A stretch of 58,972 bases of DNA from Dyella sp. C11 (GTDB taxonomy: Bacteria; Pseudomonadota; Gammaproteobacteria; Xanthomonadales; Rhodanobacteraceae), in contig NZ_QAVX01000024.1 of NCBI RefSeq assembly GCF_003121485.1, positions 15,927 through 74,898 on the forward strand, read 5' to 3'. This document shows positions 53,357-58,972 of the stretch, piece by piece. Under the pieces are notes generated by a model. It was not told where the DNA came from. It saw nothing but the letters and a program-made list of their open reading frames with translations, and ran no database searches. A program made the translations under genes and the position numbers. Numbering within the stretch: the stretch's first letter is position 1; each line of letters opens with the position of its first letter.

Positions 53357-54193
53357 TTAGAAGTTGTAGAGCAGGTTCGTCGTCACCAGCGAATCGGTGC
53401 TCTGCGTACCCGGCTGCACGTCGCTGTTGTAGCGCACCTGGTAACCCAGCTTCAGCGCCACCTTCTTTGTCATGCTGACCGACAGGCCGATGTCGTTCTG
53501 GTAGTACTTGTTGTCGGCGCCCGCTTCGATCAGCAGCGTGTCTTCGAACGCCGTGTTGTCGGTAAGGCGGTACTTGTAGTTCACCAGGCCACGGCCTACG
53601 GCTTCGCTCACCGTGTTCTGGCGCACGCGCACGGTTTCCGTGGCGGTGGTGCCGTCGGGCTGGTTCACCGTCACCGACTGGTCGACGTCGGCGGGGCGGT
53701 AACGCTTGTAACCGGGACCGGCTTCGAAGGAGAGCTCGGTGCGATCGGTCTTCAGCGCGATGTAGCCGTAGCCGACCGAGACAATGCCCTGCCACAGGTT
53801 GGCACCGAAGTCGTCGTGCTCATAACGCGCGGCGGTCACGATGTAGCTGCGCGGATCGAGCTTGTAACCCACCGAGGCGCCGGTGTCGTAGCGGTTCGCC
53901 GTGGTGGTCAGGCGGTCAATGGTGTTGCCTTGCTGATCCTGCACCTGCACTTCGCCCTTCGAACGCAGGCCGTTGAGGAAGAAATTGTTCTTCCACAGGT
54001 CGTTTTCCTGGTTCAGGCCGAGCTTGGCGTTGATGTTTTCGGAGCGGGAATTGCCGTAGGAGGACGCGAAACCGAATTCGCCCTGACCCGTCCATCCGCC
54101 GTTGTTGGCCGGATTGGATGACGCGTCGTCGGCTTGAGCGCCAAACCTGGCCAGCGCTGCGAGCAGGGCGCCCGTCATTAGGGTGCTTTTCAT
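53357..54193 (-). CDS. DUF481 outer-membrane beta-barrel protein
   Basis: A 278-residue protein with a signal peptide (LMTGALLAALARFGAQA) and a DUF481 beta-barrel: GEFGFASSYGNSRSENINAKLGL at the N-terminus, RYDTGASVGYKLDPRSYIVTAARYEHDDFG in the middle and KVALKLGYQVRYNSD...LVTTNLLYNF at the end, finishing in Phe as outer-membrane proteins do. Family members are poorly characterised (YdiY-like). Convergent with hemC. Confidence 0.9.
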   Translation of the reverse strand: MKSTLMTGALLAALARFGAQADDASSNPANNGGWTGQGEFGFASSYGNSRSENINAKLGLNQENDLWKNNFFLNGLRSKGEVQVQDQQGNTIDRLTTTANRYDTGASVGYKLDPRSYIVTAARYEHDDFGANLWQGIVSVGYGYIALKTDRTELSFEAGPGYKRYRPADVDQSVTVNQPDGTTATETVRVRQNTVSEAVGRGLVNYKYRLTDNTAFEDTLLIEAGADNKYYQNDIGLSVSMTKKVALKLGYQVRYNSDVQPGTQSTDSLVTTNLLYNF

Positions 54194-54306
54194 CGCTGAT
54201 TGTTCCTTTTTCGTTAAAAGATGGAGGCCGCCACCTTAACGGGGCGGATTGAACTGCCTGTGAACCGGGGGAGGTTTTGTTCAGCGCAAGCGCGCTGCAG
54301 GGCCGT

Positions 54307-55209
54307 TTATGGCCCGCCTGGCAGGGCGGCCAGGGCTTCATCATACAAACTTAGCTCGATGGCCATACCCAGGGTGCAGCTGACGGCCGCCAGCGAGGCC
54401 AGGACCAGCCAGGCGGCGTCCATGCTCATCAGCAGCAACGAGCTGCAGGGAATGGCGTAAACCAGCACGGCGGCCAGATAGCGCTTCGGCTGTAATTCCA
54501 GCCGCCCGGGCGGCATGGCGGACCGTTGCAGGGCAGCCTGCCAGCGGAGGTTTTCCACCAGCCCACGCAGCAGCGCCAGCACGAGCAGGCCGGTGATCCA
54601 CGCCACCGGATGCAGGCTGCGCTCATCGGTGTCCTGGCCTGCGGTGCACAGCCAGAGCCACAATCCGCCGCCATACGTGGCCGACACCACGCGACTGAGA
54701 GGCAGCTGCGTGGCCAGCTGATGATCCATGTCCGGCGCCTGGCGCCACGCAGCGGCGTACGTGGTGACAATGAGGCTGCACAGACTACACAACGCCATGG
54801 CGGCACCCGACAGGCGCGTAGCCCAAAATGTGTTGTCGCCACGCGCCAATCCTGCAACGGCCAGCGCAGGCAAGGCGCACGCGAGCGCGATGAGTGCATC
54901 GCGCGTCGGCCAGGAGCCTTTGGCGATGACCCACCCGTGCCAGTGCGGCATCCATCGCGAATGCACGCACGCCGCGAGCAAACCCACCGCAACCAGCACA
55001 CCACCCAACGTCACCGGCACCAGCACATCGCCGCGCCCGTCGGGATAGACGCCGATCGCCAATGCCAGGCCAAGCACCATCCACAAGCCAAACCCGTCGT
55101 AACCGCACACGTGCAGCAGCGTTGCCGGCCACGGACGCGGCCGTGCCCGTTCGGGCCGTTGTCCATCGGCGTGGGCAGGCTGCGATTGAGCGTGTTGTCG
55201 CGGTTTCAT
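54307..55209 (-). CDS. Multi-pass membrane protein
   Basis: A ~300-residue protein with about eight hydrophobic helices, such as GLWMVLGLALAIGVYP, LVPVTLGGVLVAVGLLAACV, ALIALACALPALAVAGLA, WITGLLVLALLRGLV and IPCSSLLLMSMDAAWLVLASLAAV. The overall helix pattern and size resemble DmsC-type anchor subunits, but no diagnostic motif was seen and the similarity is weak. The ATG at 55209 is preferred; the open frame runs 37 codons upstream. It is divergent from the WYL regulator. Confidence 0.65.
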   Translation of the reverse strand: MKPRQHAQSQPAHADGQRPERARPRPWPATLLHVCGYDGFGLWMVLGLALAIGVYPDGRGDVLVPVTLGGVLVAVGLLAACVHSRWMPHWHGWVIAKGSWPTRDALIALACALPALAVAGLARGDNTFWATRLSGAAMALCSLCSLIVTTYAAAWRQAPDMDHQLATQLPLSRVVSATYGGGLWLWLCTAGQDTDERSLHPVAWITGLLVLALLRGLVENLRWQAALQRSAMPPGRLELQPKRYLAAVLVYAIPCSSLLLMSMDAAWLVLASLAAVSCTLGMAIELSLYDEALAALPGGP

Positions 55210-55352
55210 GAGGGTGGCGTCTTTGGTACGTGAAGGGCGGATCACGCGCACGTGACCAAGGTGTGGTCTTGCTGAATCCCACCATCTGGTGGACTTGCGG
55301 CTACCGCCAACGGTGCGCATGCTACGCGGAGGCAGCCGTCGAAAGTCATTTC

Positions 55353-56324
55353 ATGGATCGTTACGAGCGCATTCTCACCCTGCATCGACTGCTCAAGTCG
55401 GCGCACTATCCCGTGCCTCTTCCTCGCCTGATGGACGAGTTGGAGTGCTCGCGCGCCACGCTGTATCGCGACGTGGCGTTTTTGCGCGACGCGCTGGGCG
55501 CGCCCATCGAAAGCGCGGGCGGCGAACATGCCGCATTCCGCTATGCCATCGGCGAAGGCGAACGCTTCGAGCTTCCGGGCTTGTGGCTGACCTCCGACGA
55601 ACTGGCCGCGTTGCTCGCGCTCAACGAACTCATCGGACGCAGCGGTCCCGGTGTGCTTGCCGGCGCGCTCGCGCCATTCAAGGCGCGCATCGAGCACCTG
55701 CTCTCCGATCAGGGCACCGGCAAGACGCTGCCGATCGAACGCATCCGCGTCATTGCCTGGGGCGAGCGCAAGCTCGACCAGCAGGTGTTCCGCGTGGTGG
55801 CGGGCGCCGTGCTGGAACGAAAGCAGCTGCGTTTCCGCTATCGCGCGCGCACGACCAATGCGGACAGCCATCGCCGCGTGTCGCCGCAGCGCCTGACGCA
55901 CTATCGCGACAACTGGTATCTGGACGTGTGGGATCACGACCGCGAGGCACTGCGCAGTTTCGCCGTGGATCGCATCGCCGAACCGCAAGCACTGGAAGAA
56001 CCTGCGCGCGACGTGCCCGAGCAGGAACTCAACGACGCACTGGCATCCAGCTACGGCATCTTTGCCGGCAAGCCGAAGGCATGGGCCACGCTGCGCTTCT
56101 CGCAGCATGCCGCGCGCTGGGTCGCCGACGAGCATTGGCATTCGCAGCAGAAGGGCGAATGGGTGCCCGATGGTCGCTACGAACTGCAGGTGCCCTACTC
56201 CAATTCCAAGGAACTGCTGATGGACGTACTCAAGTACGGACCGGATGCGGAAGTGGTGGCGCCGTTGTCGCTGCGCGAGGAAATGAAGATCCAGCTGCAG
56301 CTGGCACTGGGTGGCTATCAGTGA
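55353..56324 (+). CDS. WYL-domain transcriptional regulator (YafY-like)
   Basis: A 323-residue regulator. The N-terminal winged HTH (RYERILTLHRLLKSAHYPVPLPRLMDELECSRATLYRDVAFLRDALGAPIES) is followed by a WYL domain with LRFRYRARTTNADSHRRVSPQRLTHYRDNWYLDVWDHD and a WCX-type C-terminus (ELLMDVLKYGPDAEVVAPLSLREEM). The ATG at 55353 is the family start. WYL domains bind small ligands or nucleic acid; the ligand and targets are unknown. It is divergent from the membrane protein and upstream of the patatin gene on the same strand, spaced 94 bp. Confidence 0.92.
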   Translation: MDRYERILTLHRLLKSAHYPVPLPRLMDELECSRATLYRDVAFLRDALGAPIESAGGEHAAFRYAIGEGERFELPGLWLTSDELAALLALNELIGRSGPGVLAGALAPFKARIEHLLSDQGTGKTLPIERIRVIAWGERKLDQQVFRVVAGAVLERKQLRFRYRARTTNADSHRRVSPQRLTHYRDNWYLDVWDHDREALRSFAVDRIAEPQALEEPARDVPEQELNDALASSYGIFAGKPKAWATLRFSQHAARWVADEHWHSQQKGEWVPDGRYELQVPYSNSKELLMDVLKYGPDAEVVAPLSLREEMKIQLQLALGGYQ

Positions 56325-56418
56325 CAAAAGTGAGTAAACAGGCATGAGTGGCAAGAGAAAGCCTTGAAACCCTCTCTCGCTCCTTACGCCTTTCCACTCA
56401 CTTTTTGTTGCTTGAGCC

Positions 56419-57384
56419 ATGAGCGCCACTGACATCGCCGATCCGTCCACGCTTCCTGCTGAAGCCACGCTTCCCAAGAAACCGACCGTCGCGCTGGCGC
56501 TTGGTTCCGGCGGCGCGAAAGGGCTGGCGCACATCGGCGCCATTGAAGAGATCCAAGCGCAGGGCTTCGAGATCGTCGCCATTGCCGGCACGTCGATGGG
56601 TGCGCTCATCGGCGGCATCTACGCGGCAGGCAAGCTGGACATCTACCGCGACTGGGTGTGTTCGCTGGCGAAGATAGATGTGCTCAAGCTGGTCGACTGG
56701 ACGTTTTCCGGCGGCGGCCTGATCAAGGGCGAGCGCATTATCGAGACCATGCGCGGCCTGATCGGCGATGTTTCCATCGAAGAACTGCCCCTGGCGTATA
56801 CCGCCGTCGCCACCGACCTGGACCGCGAACGCGAAGTCTGGCTCACGCGTGGCCCGTTGTTCGACGCCATTCGCGCGTCCATCGCCATCCCCACCATTTT
56901 TCGTCCGCATACGCTGTCCGAGCGTCGCCTGATCGACGGCGGCCTGCTCAATCCGGTGCCCGTGACGCCGTTGATTCGCGAACCGGCCGACTACCTGTTT
57001 GCGGTGAGCATGGACGGCCCACCCGATTCGGGCACGCCCGACGAAGTGCCCGCCACGCCGACCGAGAACGACGACAACCGTCGCTCGCGCATCGGCGATT
57101 TCATCAGCAAGCTGATACCGCACGGCGCCGACAAGGAAAAGCCGCGCGAGCCCGGCATGCTGGAACTGCTGATGCAGTCCATGGACCTGATGCAGGCCAA
57201 TCTGTCGCGGCTGCGCCTGGCGGCGTATGAGCCGGACCTGCTGATCCGCATGCCGCGCAACGTCGCCACCGTGTACGAGTTCTACCGCGCCGCGGAATTG
57301 ATCGAGATGGGTCGCCGGCAAGCGCGCCAGGCGTTGGCCAATTGGCAGCCCACCCACGCGGGCCTGTTCAGCGGCCGCGCATGA
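56419..57384 (+). CDS. Patatin-like phospholipase
   Basis: A 321-residue protein of the RssA/patatin family. The oxyanion loop is GSGGAKGLAHIGAIEEI, the nucleophile elbow is GTSMGALIGG and the catalytic Asp lies in DGGLLNPVPV (DGG). A long C-terminal helical part ends with FYRAAELIEMGRRQARQAL. Substrate is unknown; it may hydrolyse membrane lipids. It starts 94 bp after the WYL gene. Confidence 0.92.
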   Translation: MSATDIADPSTLPAEATLPKKPTVALALGSGGAKGLAHIGAIEEIQAQGFEIVAIAGTSMGALIGGIYAAGKLDIYRDWVCSLAKIDVLKLVDWTFSGGGLIKGERIIETMRGLIGDVSIEELPLAYTAVATDLDREREVWLTRGPLFDAIRASIAIPTIFRPHTLSERRLIDGGLLNPVPVTPLIREPADYLFAVSMDGPPDSGTPDEVPATPTENDDNRRSRIGDFISKLIPHGADKEKPREPGMLELLMQSMDLMQANLSRLRLAAYEPDLLIRMPRNVATVYEFYRAAELIEMGRRQARQALANWQPTHAGLFSGRA

Positions 57385-57388
57385 TGGA

Positions 57389-57757
57389 TCAGCGCACGGC
57401 GTGCGCTTTCAACAGCGCATCCAGGTAGCTCTTCAACGCCACGGCGTTGTTGTGTTCTTCGTCCTTCGCGCCGAACAACAGCGTGACGCGATGACGCGCC
57501 GCCTGCGTGATCAACGGACGCCAATGCTCGGCAGCGTCATCGAGTTCAGACGCATAGCGATGACGAAAACCTTCCCAGCGCGCCGGGTCGTGCCCGAACC
57601 ATTTGCGTAGCGCGGTGGAGGGCGCCAGCTCCTTGCTCCACGCATCAAGGGCGGCGTCCTCTTTCTTCATGCCGCGCGGCCACACGCGATCCACCAGGAT
57701 GCGATAACCATCGCTCTTGGCGGGCGGATCGTAGATGCGCTTGATCGCAATGGTCAT
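57389..57757 (-). CDS. DUF488 family protein
   Basis: A 122-residue protein typical of DUF488: IKRIYDPPAKSDGYRILVDRVWPRGMKKEDAALDAWSKELAPSTALRKWFGHDPARWEGFRHRYASEL and VTLLFGAKDEEHNNAVALKSYL. Function is uncharacterised. Convergent with the patatin gene, with stop codons a few bases apart. Confidence 0.92.
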   Translation of the reverse strand: MTIAIKRIYDPPAKSDGYRILVDRVWPRGMKKEDAALDAWSKELAPSTALRKWFGHDPARWEGFRHRYASELDDAAEHWRPLITQAARHRVTLLFGAKDEEHNNAVALKSYLDALLKAHAVR

Positions 57758-57831
57758 GGGCGGGCGGCCTCCCGAAGACGCGAATCATCAGCATACGCCG
57801 ATGAAAGGCGCGTCGAAGACTCGCCCACTTT

Positions 57832-57932
57832 TGCAGGAGTGCGCTTGCGCGCGACCGTCGTACCGCAAAGATGATGTCTGTAGACCGCGGCGACCATGCC
57901 ATGCCGCGGTCGCGCACCAGTGCGCTCCTACA
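57832..57932. repeat. REP-like palindrome, type A (diverged copy)
   Basis: Arms at 57832-57856 and 57908-57932 with the family core (AGGAGTGCGC / GCGCACCAGTGCGCTCCTACA), imperfect because of two or three substitutions. It lies between DUF488 and the glycosyltransferase gene. Same family as 27-110 and 371-454. Confidence 0.8.
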
Positions 57933-57947
57933 GAGGAAACGCGGCGA

Positions 57948-58664
57948 TCAGATCTCTTCGACCTGGGTGACCTTGCCACGGCGCATCAGCCACGCCACGC
58001 CACGCAGATCGGCAATGCCCACCCACAGGCGGTCGAGCATGCCGTACTTGGACGTGCCCGCCGTGCGCGGACGATGGCCCACCGGCACGCTGGTGCTCTG
58101 GTAACCCGCGCGCTTCACCAGCGCCGGCAGGTAACGATGCATGTGGTCGAAGTAGGGCAGACGCAGAAAGACGTCGCGATCGAACAACTTCAGGCCGCAC
58201 CCGGTATCCGGCGTCGAGTCCTGCAGCATGCGCGAGCGCACCGCGTTGGCGATCTTCGAGGAGATGCGCTTGTTGAAGCTGTCACGACGCGTGGTGCGCC
58301 AGCCCGCAAACAGGCGCACCGGCGGCGCGGCCTTGTCGCGCTCGGCGAGCAGCTTGGGAATGTCGGCCGGATCGTTCTGGCCATCACCGTCCAGCGTGGC
58401 GATCCACGGCGAACGCGCCGCACGCACGCCATTCCACACCGCCGTGCTCTGGCCGCTGCGGGTCAGATGACGAACCACGCGCAGCTCCGGGTACTTCGGC
58501 TTTTCCGCCGCCAGCACGGCCACGCTGTCATCGCTGGAATCGTCGTCCACATAGACAACCTCGAAATCGACCTTGCCACGCAAGGCGGCGGCGATCTCGG
58601 CAAGCAGCGGCGGAATGTTGTCGCGCTCGTTGAATACCGGCACGACGACGGACAGTTGTGGCAT
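57948..58664 (-). CDS. GT2-family glycosyltransferase (dolichyl-phosphate-mannose synthase-like)
   Basis: A 238-residue enzyme with the GT-A fold: SVVVPVFNERDNIPPLLAEI, the nucleotide-binding VVYVDDDSSDDS, ATLDGDGQNDPADIP with the metal-binding Asp motif, and DTGCGLKLFDRDVFLRLPYFDHMHRYLPAL. It has no transmembrane tail, so it resembles the shorter DPM1/ArnC-type core. The sugar and acceptor are unknown; it may act in lipid-linked sugar transfer. Confidence 0.9.
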   Translation of the reverse strand: MPQLSVVVPVFNERDNIPPLLAEIAAALRGKVDFEVVYVDDDSSDDSVAVLAAEKPKYPELRVVRHLTRSGQSTAVWNGVRAARSPWIATLDGDGQNDPADIPKLLAERDKAAPPVRLFAGWRTTRRDSFNKRISSKIANAVRSRMLQDSTPDTGCGLKLFDRDVFLRLPYFDHMHRYLPALVKRAGYQSTSVPVGHRPRTAGTSKYGMLDRLWVGIADLRGVAWLMRRGKVTQVEEI

Positions 58665-58972
58665 GGGGAAGGCCTAGTCTGGAACAGGGGGCGCGCGGCG
58701 CCAGGGCGCCATTCTAGTGGCGGGAAGGCTTGGCGTCAGGGGAGGGGTGTGGGTGGCGCCAAATCAAAGCTTGAGGGTGCAGGTTCCTCTTCTCTCCGAT
58801 TAAAGAGCCGAGGCGTTGCGGCCTTTCCGGTTACGAAGGGCGAGTGCTGGAGAAATCACGGCCAACCCGAGCTTTGGCTTTGGCTTTTGGCTTTGGCTTT
58901 GGCTTTGGCTTTGGCTTTGACTTTGGGCTTTCCGGGCCCCGTAGGGCAGAGGCGAGAGGCTGAATGTTCAGC
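58665..58972. other. Gene-free terminal stretch
   Basis: About 300 bp after the glycosyltransferase start contain no credible gene. The notable feature is the hexanucleotide repeat at 58871-58931. Anything extending past the window edge cannot be judged. Confidence 0.5.
58871..58931. repeat. GCTTTG hexanucleotide tandem repeat
   Basis: Two copies of GCTTTG, one interrupted copy (GCTTTTG), five further perfect copies and then two diverged ones (ACTTTG, GGCTTT). A 6-bp unit would keep a reading frame, but no gene spans it here. Such tracts can vary in copy number. Confidence 0.9.

Overview
The window looks like chromosomal DNA of a gammaproteobacterium of the order Lysobacterales (Xanthomonadales), most likely a Rhodanobacteraceae-type genome (Dyella, Luteibacter or Rhodanobacter relatives). 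The GC-rich coding, the divergent fur/bamE(omlA) pair followed by rnfH-ratA and smpB-ssrA, the AlgZ/AlgR-type pair beside hemC, and many palindromic intergenic repeats support this. Genus is inference; no rRNA is present.

Layout. (1) 1-3203: a tandem ~344-bp duplication of REP-like palindromes plus the 3' end of a response-regulator gene, the intact LuxR-type regulator, its divergent MASE1 histidine kinase, and a probable stand-alone structured RNA with its own terminator. (2) 3204-6441: fur, bamE, rnfH-ratA, smpB, an acetyltransferase and ssrA (tmRNA). (3) 6442-19397: a ~13-kb integrative island in the 3' end of ssrA, bounded by a 14-bp direct repeat. It encodes a P4-type integrase, an ApeA-like HEPN protein, a two-gene unit (a giant SIR2-STAND-TPR-cold-shock protein plus a membrane-anchored protein), a serine recombinase, an orphan ParA, a small helical protein, a lipoprotein and a divergent XRE regulator with twin operators, a protein of unknown function, a HUH-type Rep-like protein and an AlpA-like regulator. 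This is the accessory, defence-like part of the window. (4) 19398-23348: the displaced ssrA terminator, small membrane proteins, a DUF4239 protein and a GGDEF diguanylate cyclase. (5) 23352-37764: a complete cellulose-synthesis operon on the minus strand, in transcription order bcsB-Z-C-E-F-Q-A-G-R. (6) 38246-43542: an atypical SDR, a GntR/YtrA-type ABC operon with a palindromic operator, and two related lipoproteins. (7) 43641-48850: fumC, a ~1.3-kb gene-free block made of nested inverted repeats, and an S9 peptidase. (8) 49065-58972: carboxylesterase, AlgZ/AlgR-like two-component system, a TPR protein, hemC, a DUF481 outer-membrane protein, a membrane protein, a WYL regulator, a patatin-like phospholipase, DUF488, a GT2 glycosyltransferase and terminal hexanucleotide repeats.

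How it fits together. The bcs operon is predicted to make and export (pEtN-modified) cellulose under c-di-GMP control, and the adjacent diguanylate cyclase is a plausible local c-di-GMP source. The island resembles the logic of E. coli CP4-57 (ssrA integration, AlpA, a YfjJ-like protein). It carries its own terminator to replace the one it separates from ssrA. The best candidate for an undescribed system is the SIR2-STAND-TPR protein with a C-terminal cold-shock domain and its 20-nt-downstream membrane partner (9478-13097), sitting tail-to-tail with the ApeA-like gene.
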